Positions 8,575 to 17,693 of a stretch of 64,000 nt of DNA are shown here, in pieces (the first letter of the stretch is position 1; each line of letters starts with the position of its first letter). The stretch lies in assembly GCF_051251125.1 (NCBI RefSeq), contig NZ_JBPCZL010000006.1; one strand, 5' to 3'. The DNA is from Carnimonas bestiolae (GTDB lineage: Bacteria; Pseudomonadota; Gammaproteobacteria; Pseudomonadales; Halomonadaceae). A program made the translations under genes and the position numbers. Below the pieces are notes generated by a model that did not search any database, had not been told where the DNA came from, and worked only from the letters and a program-made list of their open reading frames with translations.

Positions 8575-9269
8575 GTTCACCCTGGCAGCTGCCGTTGGGC
8601 ATTGGACCACGGGATGACGCCACCTTTGCCAACTTCTACCCTGGCAGCAACGTGGCGGCATTGGCGGCGCTCAAGGCGCAAGCCGCAGGCGCTGCGGAGC
8701 CGCTGGTGTTTGTGTGGGGCGCAGCCGAGGCGGGGCGCAGTCATCTGCTGCAGGCGGCCTGTCACGAAGCCGACGATCACGGCCTGCGCACCCTGTATTT
8801 GCCGCTCAAGGAGCTAGGGCACTTTCCGCCGTTAATGCTTGAAGACCTCGAACGTCTGGATTTGCTGGCCATCGACGATGTCGATGTCGTGGTAGGTCGC
8901 AAGCGTTGGGAGGAGGGCCTGTTTCACTGCTTTAATCGCATGCGCGACGCATCAAAGCGGTTGGTTGTGTCGGCCAACGCCGCACCGCGCCAGCTTGATA
9001 TCAAACTGCCCGATCTCGCCTCACGGCTAGGCTGGGGCGCTACCTTCCATCTTCAGCAGCTTAACGATGAAGAACGCACCGAAGCGCTGAAGCTGCGTGC
9101 CCAGCAGCGCGGTATGGAGCTTCCCGATGAAGTTGCCCGCTATATCATGCATCGCGGACCGCGGCGTCTTCCCGCGCTGTTTGCCGAGCTCGAACGCCTC
9201 GATACTGCGTCACTCTCGGCGCACCGGCGGCTGACCATTCCGTTCGTCAAACAGGCGCTGGAGTGGTAG
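8571..9269 (+). CDS. hda: DnaA inactivation protein Hda
   Basis: AAA+ protein that, with the DNA-loaded beta clamp, stimulates ATP hydrolysis by DnaA and so prevents over-initiation. 232 residues. The N-terminus WQLPLGI fits the clamp-binding motif. The Walker A region is the atypical GAAEAGRSHLL, as in E. coli Hda (GAGRSHLL). A Walker B-like LLAIDDVDVV follows, then DnaA-like sensor sequences. The ATG at 8571 is preceded by GGAG. Confidence 0.92.
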   Translation: MSSPWQLPLGIGPRDDATFANFYPGSNVAALAALKAQAAGAAEPLVFVWGAAEAGRSHLLQAACHEADDHGLRTLYLPLKELGHFPPLMLEDLERLDLLAIDDVDVVVGRKRWEEGLFHCFNRMRDASKRLVVSANAAPRQLDIKLPDLASRLGWGATFHLQQLNDEERTEALKLRAQQRGMELPDEVARYIMHRGPRRLPALFAELERLDTASLSAHRRLTIPFVKQALEW

Positions 9270-9486
9270 CGGGGCTACCTGCCAGCCGTTGCAACGGGTA
9301 GCACGCGGCCCTTGGTAAGCATCTTTTCGATGTAAACCGCTGTGACCTGAAAGGCGCTTTCCCACCGCACCGCGAGCACTCTCGCCCTGGTGGTGCTCGA
9401 AGGCTGAAATTATCCCAAATGGCTGGCGATTCGCTCAGCCACCGTGCTGCCGCGGCGCTACTTCTCAACGTAATAGCGCCGCGTAG

Positions 9487-9906
9487 CTACTCGCCAAACA
9501 GCGTAACCAACAGTCGACGACTGCCGCCATGGTCGCGGTGCTCGCCCAGCCAGATACCCTGCCAGGTGCCGGTCGCCAGCCGACCATTTTCCACCGCTAG
9601 CGTGAGCTGAGTGCCCAACAGGCTGGCCTTGATGTGCGCGGGCATGTCGTCGTCGCCTTCCAGGGTGTGGCGGAAGTAGGGCAGATTGCCCGGCACGCGA
9701 TCATTTAAAAACGCCGCCATATCGTGGCGAACATCAGGGTCGGCGTTCTCATTCAGGGTCAGTGACGCCGAGGTATGCAGTATCTGCACATGCATCAGAC
9801 CGGTCGAGATATCCCGTATTTCCGGCACTTCATCGATAATTTCCCGAGTAATCAGGTGAAATCCGCGACGTTTGGGGGCAAGTGTCAGCTGCTTGCGGAA
9901 CCACAT
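9487..9906 (-). CDS. yjbQ: YjbQ/UPF0047 family protein
   Basis: 139 residues with the family pattern LHTSASLTLNENADPDVRHD, then GEHRDHGGSRRLLVTL at the C-terminus. His and Asp/Glu in these blocks form the presumed metal site. Members are annotated as secondary thiamine-phosphate synthase-like enzymes, but the physiological role is not settled. The ATG at 9906 is chosen for its strong AGGAG site. The 217 bases between hda and this gene show no other frame. Confidence 0.88.
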   Translation of the reverse strand: MWFRKQLTLAPKRRGFHLITREIIDEVPEIRDISTGLMHVQILHTSASLTLNENADPDVRHDMAAFLNDRVPGNLPYFRHTLEGDDDMPAHIKASLLGTQLTLAVENGRLATGTWQGIWLGEHRDHGGSRRLLVTLFGE

Positions 9907-9957
9907 GGCATGCTCCTGATGAGGGGTAGGCAAAAGAGACGCCTCATCTTGAGCCAT

Positions 9958-10265
9958 TTGCCGTCGTTAGCAAAGTCGAGCGTGGCGGTTACGCTGAAAT
10001 AGCCGCTTGGACTATCCCCCTTGATAGGCCAAATGTGGTACAACTGCGCCCGCAAAAAAGGGTCGGAGCCTACTGGTCGCCGTCCTAGCGTGCTTGGTGC
10101 CGCCCCGCACTACCGACTGTCTGCATGGTGTTTATGCGGGCAGCGTGCGGCGCTCACATGCCTTGAAACGTTTTCGCATGTGCTGCGCGAGCACTTCATC
10201 TGGCTCGCCGACGTTTTTGACAGCGCCCAGCGTACCGGCCATCCGTCCATCTGCAGCGATCCACC
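9958..10265. other. Upstream region of the amino acid permease, no gene found
   Basis: About 308 bases before the permease start (360 from the yjbQ start at 9906). No reading frame or structured RNA was recognised. No good sigma70 promoter pair could be assigned by eye. Confidence 0.3.
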
Positions 10266-11642
10266 ATGACTGACAGCTCTACTCCTTCCGCTCATTCCTT
10301 CCAACGTCGCCTTAAAAATCGACACATTCAGTTGATCGCACTGGGCGGGTCGGTCGGCACCGGATTGTTTCTGGGCACGGCGCATACCATCGCATTGGCA
10401 GGCCCGTCGATTCTATTGGGATACGCCATCGCTGGCGTGATCGCGTTTTTGATCATGCGGCAGTTGGCCGAGATGGTGGTTGAACAGCCGGTGGCCGGTT
10501 CATTCAGCCATTTCGCCCATCGCTATTGGGGGCCTTTCGCTGGTTTTGCCGCCGGCTGGAATTACTGGGTGCTCTACATTCTGGTCAGCATGGCCGAGCT
10601 AACTGCAGTGGGCCAGTACATGCAGTACTGGTGGCCCACGCTGCCGTCGTGGATATCGGTGACGGCGTGCTTCCTTATCATCAACGCGATCAATTTTCGT
10701 CACGTCAAACTGTTCGGCGAGATGGAGTTTTTCTTCTCGCTGATCAAAATTATCGCCATTGTTGCCATGATCGCGTTTGGTCTTTATCTGCTGATCAGCG
10801 GCAGCGGTGGTCCACAGGCGTCGCTGTCGAACCTGTGGGCAATAGGAGGATTCTTCCCGCATGGTGTCAGTGGGATGCTGCTGGGGCTGGCGATTATCAT
10901 GTTTTCGTTTGGCGGGCTCGAGCTGGTGGGTATCGCGGCGGCGGAAGCCGACGATCCGGCGCGCACCATTCCGCGCGCAACCAATCAGGTGATCATTCGT
11001 ATTCTGATTTTCTTCATTGGTTCACAAGCGGTACTGCTGGCGCTGTTTCCGTGGAATCAGATCGCTCAGGGCGGTAGTCCGTTCGTGATGATTTTTGCCG
11101 CGCTGCATTCGCCGTGGATCGCCACCGCGCTCAACGTTGTGGTGCTGATCGCAGCGCTATCGGTTTATAACAGCGCCACCTATTCGACCAGTCGCATGCT
11201 GACCGGGCTTGCGCGTCAGGGCGATGCGCCGCGGGTGCTGGGGCACTTGAATGCCAAGGGCGTGCCGGTTAATTCGCTGTGGGTATCGGCGCTGGCAAGC
11301 GCCGTTTGCGTGCTGATCAACTACCTGATGCCTGAACGCGCCTTCGACATTTTGCTGATGCTGGTGACGGCATCGCTGACGCTCAATTGGCTGTTTATTA
11401 CCATCACTCATCTGAAGTTTCACCGTGCCATGCGCCAGCAGCACACCCATTTTCCCAGCCCGCTACAGCCGTGGAGCAACTACCTGTGCCTTGCGTTTCT
11501 ATGCGGCATCCTTGTGATCATGGCGTGCAGCGACGAGATGCGCTTGGCGGTGTGGCTGCTGCCGCCTTGGCTGGTGGTGCTCGGCGTTGCGTATCGCTTG
11601 CGCCAGCGCGGAAGCTCAGACAGCAATGGCGAGTCTCGCTGA
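10266..11642 (+). CDS. Amino acid permease, aromatic type (APC family)
   Basis: 458 residues with about 12 hydrophobic segments. The N-terminus carries the amino acid transporter signature RLKNRHIQLIALGGSVGTGL, followed by GWNYWVLYILVSMAELTA, which resembles the PheP/AroP branch. Expected to be an inner-membrane proton symporter for aromatic or related amino acids; the substrate is an inference from similarity. It stands alone, with no linked catabolic gene. Confidence 0.85.
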   Translation: MTDSSTPSAHSFQRRLKNRHIQLIALGGSVGTGLFLGTAHTIALAGPSILLGYAIAGVIAFLIMRQLAEMVVEQPVAGSFSHFAHRYWGPFAGFAAGWNYWVLYILVSMAELTAVGQYMQYWWPTLPSWISVTACFLIINAINFRHVKLFGEMEFFFSLIKIIAIVAMIAFGLYLLISGSGGPQASLSNLWAIGGFFPHGVSGMLLGLAIIMFSFGGLELVGIAAAEADDPARTIPRATNQVIIRILIFFIGSQAVLLALFPWNQIAQGGSPFVMIFAALHSPWIATALNVVVLIAALSVYNSATYSTSRMLTGLARQGDAPRVLGHLNAKGVPVNSLWVSALASAVCVLINYLMPERAFDILLMLVTASLTLNWLFITITHLKFHRAMRQQHTHFPSPLQPWSNYLCLAFLCGILVIMACSDEMRLAVWLLPPWLVVLGVAYRLRQRGSSDSNGESR

Positions 11643-11860
11643 GACTGCGACAACACGAAGGTGTTGGAAGAGCGCAATAGGGAATGCTTCGCACGGATAG
11701 GGCGACTGGGCAAGAAGGACAGCATGGCGTTCGTGCTACAGGACGGCTCCACTGCGGCGGTAGGGCGCGGCTACCTTCACAGGGTTGGCGGGTAACGCTG
11801 GGCCTGTGGGGAAGGTTTGGCGCAGTGTCATGACTCGAACGCAGCACTGAACATAACAGC

Positions 11861-11891
11861 GCACGGGCGGTGATCATCATCGCCCGTGTGC
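11861..11891. terminator. Hairpin downstream of the ssuA-like gene
   Basis: A GC-rich inverted repeat (GCACGGGCG with CGCCCGTG, around a TGATCATCA loop) just past the stop codon of the SsuA-like gene. There is no T-run after it in the direction of transcription, so termination is uncertain. Confidence 0.45.
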
Positions 11892-11904
11892 TAATGCGTC
11901 GGTA

Positions 11905-12879
11905 TTACTGCTCTTTCAATTGACTGTCCTGCGACCACAGCGCCGAGCGAACGTCGACCTTGCCCGGCAGCAAATGCGCGGCGGTGAAGGTATCGGCAAG
12001 CTGCTGCTGCTCGTCGTAGACCTTATTGCTCATCCGTTCGATACCGAAGGGTGCACGTCCCAATACCTTCTGCCAGATGCCTTGTTCCAGACCGGTGGTG
12101 TTGGTTAACAGCTTGGCAACGTCACCTTGGTGGTGATTCGCCCAGTCGCTGAGCGATTGCAGCTCGCTGATAAACGCCTTCGCGGTATCCGGCGAACCGT
12201 CGGCAAATGTGCGGCTGGCCAGATAGAAGGTGTAGTGCGGCGCCAGGCCTTTGGCATTGGTTAACTCACGCGCGCCGGCATTCTGTTCGGCTTCGCTAAG
12301 GAAAGGATCCCAGATCGCCCAGGCATCGATGGCACCGCTTTGGAACGCCGCGCGTGCGCTGTCGGGGGTGAGATACACCGGTTGAATATCGCTGTAGCTT
12401 AGCCCGGCCTTTTGCAGCGCTTTCACCAGCAGATAGTTAACGTCAGAGCCTTTGTTAAGCGCTACGCGCTTGCCTTTCAAATCCTTCACTGCGCGGATAT
12501 CAGAATCCTTGGGCACCACAATGGCCTCGGTTTCAGGATTAGCCGGTGAATGCCCTAGGTAAACCAGGTCAGCCTGCGCCGCCTGCGCAAAGGCGGGAGG
12601 CGCATCGCCGGTGGCCGCCACATCGATACTGCCCAGATTAAGCGCTTCGAGCATCTGCGGGCCTGCCGCAAACTGCACCCACTTGACCTGAGTACCCTGT
12701 TTTTTGAAGGCCTCGTCCAGCGTACCGCGTGACTTCAGCAGTTGGAAGATATTGGCTTTCTGATAGCCGACCGTCAGCGTGTCGGGCTGAGCAGCCAGGG
12801 CTGTACTGCTGACGACCCCCATGGCAACAGCAATGAGTCCGGCAAGGAGCGGGGTTTGGCGTTTGATGCTGGCGTTCAT
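11905..12879 (-). CDS. ssuA: SsuA-like periplasmic sulfonate-binding protein (orphan)
   Basis: 324 residues. A Sec signal peptide of about 29 residues (cleavage after TALAA) precedes an SsuA/NMT1-type binding fold with the family blocks TVGYQKANIFQLLKSRGTLD, GSIDVAATGDAPPAFAQA and SGAIDAWAIWDPF. It should bind aliphatic sulfonates for an ABC importer, but no ssuB or ssuC lies near. Its ribosome site AGAGGT and start codon lie inside one arm of a perfect inverted repeat, listed separately. Several bacteria have extra SsuA copies at separate loci. Confidence 0.88.
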   Translation of the reverse strand: MNASIKRQTPLLAGLIAVAMGVVSSTALAAQPDTLTVGYQKANIFQLLKSRGTLDEAFKKQGTQVKWVQFAAGPQMLEALNLGSIDVAATGDAPPAFAQAAQADLVYLGHSPANPETEAIVVPKDSDIRAVKDLKGKRVALNKGSDVNYLLVKALQKAGLSYSDIQPVYLTPDSARAAFQSGAIDAWAIWDPFLSEAEQNAGARELTNAKGLAPHYTFYLASRTFADGSPDTAKAFISELQSLSDWANHHQGDVAKLLTNTTGLEQGIWQKVLGRAPFGIERMSNKVYDEQQQLADTFTAAHLLPGKVDVRSALWSQDSQLKEQ

Positions 12880-12926
12880 AAGCGACCTCTTGATGATTTG
12901 CTATAGCTTGGTAGAGGTCGCTTATG
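12877..12926 (-). promoter_or_regulatory. Perfect 14-bp inverted repeat burying the ssuA ribosome site and start codon
   Basis: CATAAGCGACCTCT at 12877-12890 is repeated exactly as AGAGGTCGCTTATG at 12913-12926, with 22 bases between. In the ssuA messenger the downstream arm is the ribosome site AGAGGT plus CGCTT plus the ATG, so the upstream arm would pair with all of it. The spacer contains the palindrome GCTATAGC. It may be a translational off-switch or a DNA operator. Confidence 0.7.
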
Positions 12927-13005
12927 GCGGGAAATATAAAAATTCGCTGCTGTTATTCCACTGCTGAATATAAGTCCTGCTGACGAATGCCTGCTGCGGC
13001 AGTCG

Positions 13006-14139
13006 TCAACCGAGGAAGCTGCCTAACTGGATGCCTGCCAGTTGCTCGGGCAGCCGCAGCGTAAACACTTCGAAGGGCAGCTTGGGCTGATAGTGGCCGC
13101 CATTCATGCCTGCGGTGTACTCCACTTGGCCGCAAGGGATATAGAGCGTGCGGCGGCGATCAATGAACAGCGCATCCGGTGAGATCAAGCGCGGGTGTTT
13201 TATCAGCGTGGCGCGCTTGCCCTGGGGCGAAACCACGTCGATTTGACGGTGCTCGGCATCGCAGATATAAAAGTTGCCGCGGTCGTCCATGGCGGTGCCG
13301 TTGGTGCTGGCGATATCAAACGGATAGCTGACGCGCTTATTCAGTTCGCTGTCGCTCAGGTTGCGATCCCATAAGTCGCGAATGCGCACCTTCCGCATCG
13401 GGCCTATCAGCGGTGCGAAGTAGAGCCAGGTACCGCTAGGGTCGATTTCCAGCTGGTTGGAGTACGTCGTGGGCTTTTCGCCAGCGGCGTTTTTCAACAG
13501 TCGCCCGCCGCTACCGCGCAGCGGATGCTGGGCATCGTTTTGTACGCTCGGCTGACCGTGCAGGCGGCGGAGGGTGTCGCCGCTGTCCAAGTCGTGGAGC
13601 ACGATACCGCCCGCGCCGCTGTCGGTCAGAATCATGGTAGTGCCATGAATGCGCAGATCGTTGATGGCTGCACCCTTGGGCAGCACCTGCTCGTCGAAGC
13701 GCAGCACCTTCAGCACTTCACCGCTGCGGTTATCGAGCTGGATCACCTTCTGCGCGCCGGGAACGGGCGTTTCATCGGATGTCGCGCCCTGATCGACCAC
13801 CCACAGCGTATCGTCAGCAAAAATGTGCACGGCGTTCACCGCCACGAACGCATTGCGCGCATTTTGGCCGGGCCGATAGCGATTCCACTCATCATCGGGA
13901 AAGGGAACCACCTTGCCCTCTTTGGTGAGCCTGGCCACCGAGTAGCTTGGCTGATGAGGTTCTCCAAACCGTGGAAATCCAAGGAAGATCTGCTGCTGCG
14001 AATCAACGGCGATGGCGTTGCAGTTATTATTGCCTGATACCAGCGTTGTCAGCGCAGGGGCGGGCGCGGCGCGTAAAGCGCTCGGCAGCAGTAGCGTGGC
14101 AGCGCTGAATTGGCAAAAACGGCGGCGATTGATAGCCAT
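13006..14139 (-). CDS. Tat-exported beta-propeller protein (MRJP/yellow or SMP-30-like)
   Basis: 377 residues. The N-terminus INRRRFCQFSAATLLLPSAL is a twin-arginine signal. The mature part has recurrent NxxxIDxxGxxxF/Y blades (for example NQLEIDPSGTWLYFAPLIG, NGTAMDDRGNFYICDAEH, SPDALFIDRRRTLYIPCGQ), typical of six-bladed major-royal-jelly/gluconolactonase-like propellers. Expected in the periplasm, perhaps as a sugar lactonase or binding protein; the substrate is unknown. The ATG at 14139 follows AAGGAG and begins the Tat motif properly, unlike the longer in-frame option. Confidence 0.8.
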   Translation of the reverse strand: MAINRRRFCQFSAATLLLPSALRAAPAPALTTLVSGNNNCNAIAVDSQQQIFLGFPRFGEPHQPSYSVARLTKEGKVVPFPDDEWNRYRPGQNARNAFVAVNAVHIFADDTLWVVDQGATSDETPVPGAQKVIQLDNRSGEVLKVLRFDEQVLPKGAAINDLRIHGTTMILTDSGAGGIVLHDLDSGDTLRRLHGQPSVQNDAQHPLRGSGGRLLKNAAGEKPTTYSNQLEIDPSGTWLYFAPLIGPMRKVRIRDLWDRNLSDSELNKRVSYPFDIASTNGTAMDDRGNFYICDAEHRQIDVVSPQGKRATLIKHPRLISPDALFIDRRRTLYIPCGQVEYTAGMNGGHYQPKLPFEVFTLRLPEQLAGIQLGSFLG

Positions 14140-14532
14140 TGGATGGCGACTCCTTTGGCAACTTACGTTGGTCATTGGATGTGCCTGCACTAAGGCATGG
14201 TGCGGTCAACCAGCGTGCCATCTATCCGTCGCCGACATCAAGCGGCGGCGGTAGCGCAGCGCGCTTTGGGGCCGGTTGGCAGAGAATACGCGCATGCCAT
14301 GGGGCCCGTTTCCTTCCAGCCTCTCTACTAATGTCGCTATCGATGTATAGACAGAGAGGGCAGCACGTTGATGTCGCAAGGTGTACCATAATCATATTGT
14401 CTGAGCAGCCGTGGCCTGGCTCGGTCGTGTCGCAGGGGCAGCGCGAGCGGCCGGCCGGCCAATAACTAGCGCCGCCAGCAAGCATGTTGGAATATCGATT
14501 ACCACTGAAAATACCTTGGTTAGGGGGATAAG
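14140..14532. other. Divergent control region before fumC, no gene found
   Basis: 393 bases between the propeller gene and fumC, transcribed away from each other. I see no credible frame. A GC-rich GGCCGGCCGGCC-like stretch lies at about 14450, and TAGGGGGATA just before fumC supplies its ribosome site. Confidence 0.35.
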
Positions 14533-15909
14533 ATGAGCAACACCCGCATTGAGAAGGACAGCATGGGCGAACTGGAGGTGCCAGCGAATGCGCTTTATGG
14601 CGCCCAAACGCAGCGCGCGGTCGACAACTTTCCCATCAGCGGCCAACCGCTACCAGCTGAACTGATCAAGGCAGTGGCGCGTATCAAGCTGACCGCCGCG
14701 CAGGTCAATCTTGATCTGCAACTGCTCGATAAAGGGCGTGCGGAAGCAATCACCAAAGCGGCGCAGGAAATTATCGACGGTCAATACGCCGACCAGTTTC
14801 CGATCGATATTTTCCAGACCGGCTCCGGTACGTCTACCAACATGAACGTCAACGAGGTGATTGCTCATCTCGCCTCCACCGACGATCTGCCTATCGCCCC
14901 CAATGACCACGTTAATATGGGGCAGAGCAGTAACGACACTATTCCCAGTGCGATTCACATTTCTGCGGCATTGGCAGTAGAACATCAGTTGCTGCCGGCA
15001 CTTGAAACGCTGCACGCGGCCATCGAGAAAAAAGCCGCCAGCGTCGAACATGTGGTCAAAACCGGCCGTACTCACCTGATGGATGCCATGCCGATTCGCA
15101 TGAGCCAGGAACTGCTGGGCTGGGCCGATCAGATTGCGCAATCGATCAACCGTATCAAGGACGGCCAGCAGCGCCTGCTGCGTTTGGCGCAGGGCGGCAC
15201 CGCGGTAGGTACCGGTATCAATGCGCATCCTGAATTTGCCGAGCGTTTCGCCCGTCGCCTGAGCGAAACCACCAAGCTGTCGTTTGTGCCTAGCGATAGC
15301 TTCTTCTCGGCGCTGTCGTCGCAGGACGCCGTGGTAGAAACCTCGGGACACCTGAAAACGCTGGCGTGCGCGGTGCTGAAAATTTCCAACGATCTGCGCT
15401 GGATGAACTCTGGCCCGCTGGCCGGTCTGGGCGAAATCGAGCTCAAGGCGCTGCAGCCGGGCAGCTCGATCATGCCGGGCAAGGTCAATCCGGTTATTCC
15501 TGAAGCAGCGGCACAGGTAGCGGCGCAGGTTATCGGCAACGATGCTGCCATTACCATTGGCGGTCAGTCAGGCAACTTCCAGCTCAATGTAATGCTACCG
15601 ATGATCGCGCATAACCTGCTGTCGTCGATTACCCTGCTATCCAATACGCTGCCGTTGCTGGGCGAGGCGATTAGCGAGTTCACCGTGCGTGAAGACAACA
15701 TTGAAGCGCCGCTGGCGAAAAACCCGATTCTGGTGACCGCGCTGAACCCGGTAATCGGCTACCTGAAGGCGGCCGAGATTGCCAAGAAAGCTTACAAGGA
15801 AGGGCGGCCGATCCTTGAGGTAGCGAAGGAAAACTGTGAAGTGTCCGAAGACGATCTGCGCCGACATCTTGATCCTGCCCAACTGACCAAGGGTGGCATT
15901 CAGGAATAA
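14533..15909 (+). CDS. fumC: Class II fumarase
   Basis: Iron-independent fumarate hydratase of the TCA cycle, homotetrameric. 458 residues. TGSGTSTNMNVNEVIA, the region HVNMGQSSNDTIPSA and the lyase signature GSSIMPGKVNP are intact. The sequence around the last motif (PVIPEAAAQVAAQVIGND) resembles the Pseudomonas FumC type that is coupled to iron limitation and superoxide dismutase, but no sodA is adjacent. A strong terminator follows. Confidence 0.94.
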   Translation: MSNTRIEKDSMGELEVPANALYGAQTQRAVDNFPISGQPLPAELIKAVARIKLTAAQVNLDLQLLDKGRAEAITKAAQEIIDGQYADQFPIDIFQTGSGTSTNMNVNEVIAHLASTDDLPIAPNDHVNMGQSSNDTIPSAIHISAALAVEHQLLPALETLHAAIEKKAASVEHVVKTGRTHLMDAMPIRMSQELLGWADQIAQSINRIKDGQQRLLRLAQGGTAVGTGINAHPEFAERFARRLSETTKLSFVPSDSFFSALSSQDAVVETSGHLKTLACAVLKISNDLRWMNSGPLAGLGEIELKALQPGSSIMPGKVNPVIPEAAAQVAAQVIGNDAAITIGGQSGNFQLNVMLPMIAHNLLSSITLLSNTLPLLGEAISEFTVREDNIEAPLAKNPILVTALNPVIGYLKAAEIAKKAYKEGRPILEVAKENCEVSEDDLRRHLDPAQLTKGGIQE

Positions 15910-15931
15910 CGAAAGCTGCTGCGAGGCCAAC

Positions 15932-15964
15932 ATCCCGTCTCTGGTGTCAGAGGCGGGATTTTTT
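15932..15964 (+). terminator. Rho-independent terminator of fumC
   Basis: Stem ATCCCG-T-CTCTG / CAGAG-G-CGGGAT with a GTGT loop, followed by a run of T. Confidence 0.9.
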
Positions 15965-16104
15965 ATGGGCTACTGCTGGCCTAATGCGGCAAACGTCTAA
16001 AACAGAGCGCTGCCTAATGCGTTGCTGCGACGATATGATAATGGCGGCAAGCCACTGATTGGCTTAGATTTCAGCCTCCTTGAACAGCTGGGTTGAGTCT
16101 CCTC

Positions 16105-17430
16105 ATGATAGGTCTTCTTGCGCCCGCCGCGGCGCGTCCCTCCCTGCCCGATGCCAACATCGATCCGGTGTATCGCCGACTGCGCTGGCAGATATTCCTC
16201 GGCATCTTTATCGGTTATGCGGGCTACTACCTGGTAAGAAAGAACTTTTCCTTGGCCATGCCAGCGCTGATTGAGGAAGGTTTCTCGCGCGGCCAGCTCG
16301 GCATCGCGATGTCTGGGGTGGCGGTGGCATACGGTATCTCCAAGTTTGTGATGGGCACCGTGTCCGATCGCTCTAATCCGCGCTATTTCCTGCCGCTGGG
16401 GCTGTTGATTTCGGCGGCGGTGATGCTGCTGTTCGGGTTTGCCGATTGGGCGGTATCCAGCGTCGGCATCATGTTCACGCTGTTGTTTATCAACGGCTGG
16501 GCGCAAGGCATGGGCTGGCCGCCCTGTGGTCGCACCATGGTGCATTGGTGGTCACGCAGTGAGCGTGGCGGCGTGGTGTCGTTGTGGAACGTGGCGCATA
16601 ACGTTGGCGGCGGGGCCATCGGGCCGCTGTTCATTCTTGGCATGGCGTGGTTCGACGACTGGCATTCGGCATTTTACCTGCCGGCGCTGGTGGCCTGTGC
16701 GGTCGCGCTGTTTGCCTGGGCGACCATGCGCGATACGCCTCAATCCTGCGGCCTGCCTGCCATAGAAGCGTGGCGTAACGAGTATCCCGAGGGCTATCAG
16801 CAGCAGCATGAGCAAGAGCTGAGCACCCGTGAAATTCTGTTCAATCACGTGCTGAACAATCGGCTGCTGTGGTGCATTGCGCTGGCCAACGTGTTCGTTT
16901 ACTTCCTGCGCTACGGTGTGCTGGATTGGGCACCGGTGTTCCTGCAGGAAAATAAGGGCTTCGCGGTGAACAGCTCGTCGTGGGCCTACTTCCTGTATGA
17001 GTGGGCCGGTATTCCCGGCACGCTACTGTGCGGTTGGCTCTCCGATAAGGTGTTTCGCGGTAACCGCGGCATTACCGGTATTGTCTTCATGCTGTTGGTA
17101 ACGGTGTTTACGCTGCTCTACTGGCTGAATCCGCCCGGACATCCCGCCATCGACATGACGGCGCTGATCGCCATCGGTTTCTTTATCTATGGGCCGGTGA
17201 TGCTGATCGGTTTGCAGGCGCTCGAATTAGTGCCGAAGAAGGCAGCGGGTACGGCGGCGGGGCTAACCGGACTGTTCGGTTATCTGGGCGGCTCGGTGGC
17301 GGCCAGCGCATTGCTGGGCTTCAGCGTTGACTGGCTTGGCTGGAACGGCGGCTTCGCGCTGTTGATCGGTGCCTGTGTGCTAGCGACGCTCATGCTGTTG
17401 CCAACGGTAAAAGGCGCGCGCACCGTCTAG
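16105..17430 (+). CDS. glpT: Glycerol-3-phosphate transporter (GlpT, organophosphate:Pi antiporter)
   Basis: Inner-membrane major facilitator of about 12 helices, 441 residues. Characteristic blocks are RWQIFLGIFIGYAGYYLVRKNFSLAMP, GFSRGQLG with ISKFVMGTVSDRSNPR, and WAQGMGWPPCGRTMVHWWS, all typical of GlpT/UhpT. The nearby glpD, glpR, glpF and glpK support glycerol-3-phosphate as substrate. The ATG at 16105 is chosen; a TTG at 16093 is an alternative and neither has a strong ribosome site. Confidence 0.93.
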   Translation: MIGLLAPAAARPSLPDANIDPVYRRLRWQIFLGIFIGYAGYYLVRKNFSLAMPALIEEGFSRGQLGIAMSGVAVAYGISKFVMGTVSDRSNPRYFLPLGLLISAAVMLLFGFADWAVSSVGIMFTLLFINGWAQGMGWPPCGRTMVHWWSRSERGGVVSLWNVAHNVGGGAIGPLFILGMAWFDDWHSAFYLPALVACAVALFAWATMRDTPQSCGLPAIEAWRNEYPEGYQQQHEQELSTREILFNHVLNNRLLWCIALANVFVYFLRYGVLDWAPVFLQENKGFAVNSSSWAYFLYEWAGIPGTLLCGWLSDKVFRGNRGITGIVFMLLVTVFTLLYWLNPPGHPAIDMTALIAIGFFIYGPVMLIGLQALELVPKKAAGTAAGLTGLFGYLGGSVAASALLGFSVDWLGWNGGFALLIGACVLATLMLLPTVKGARTV

Positions 17431-17447
17431 TTGCGGGCTGCCGAAAG

Positions 17448-17475
17448 GAGGCTGGCTGAGTACGCCAGCCTCTTT
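17448..17475 (+). terminator. Terminator of glpT
   Basis: Perfect 9-bp stem GAGGCTGGC / GCCAGCCTC with a 7-base loop and a short T-run, 17 bases after the stop codon. Confidence 0.75.
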
Positions 17476-17580
17476 CCATGAGCAAACGCGGCACGCGGTC
17501 TTGCTGTTGTCCTTAACGTATCGTCAACGTGCGGCGGCGTCATACGTACGCTTTTTGGGCAGCATAAGAGATGAGAAAAT

Positions 17581-17612
17581 GCCTCACCGGTCGTTGCCGG
17601 TGAGGCTTTTTT
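17581..17612. terminator. Second terminator between glpT and glpD
   Basis: Perfect 10-bp stem GCCTCACCGG / CCGGTGAGGC with a 6-base loop and a T6 run on the plus strand. The preceding GAAAAT gives a weak T-run for the opposite strand, so it may also stop glpD transcripts. Confidence 0.85.
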
Positions 17613-17693
17613 ATTGGCCGTCGTTGGTTGGTCGTATTCGGTTGGAAGTAGTGCACTGCCGGTAAATTGGCCAACAGTGCACTGCCGCTGATG

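Noticed and set aside
12913..12978. 19-codon plus-strand frame starting in the ssuA inverted repeat
   Set aside because: It has a ribosome site only because the inverted repeat mirrors that of ssuA. Too short and without recognisable features to call as a gene.
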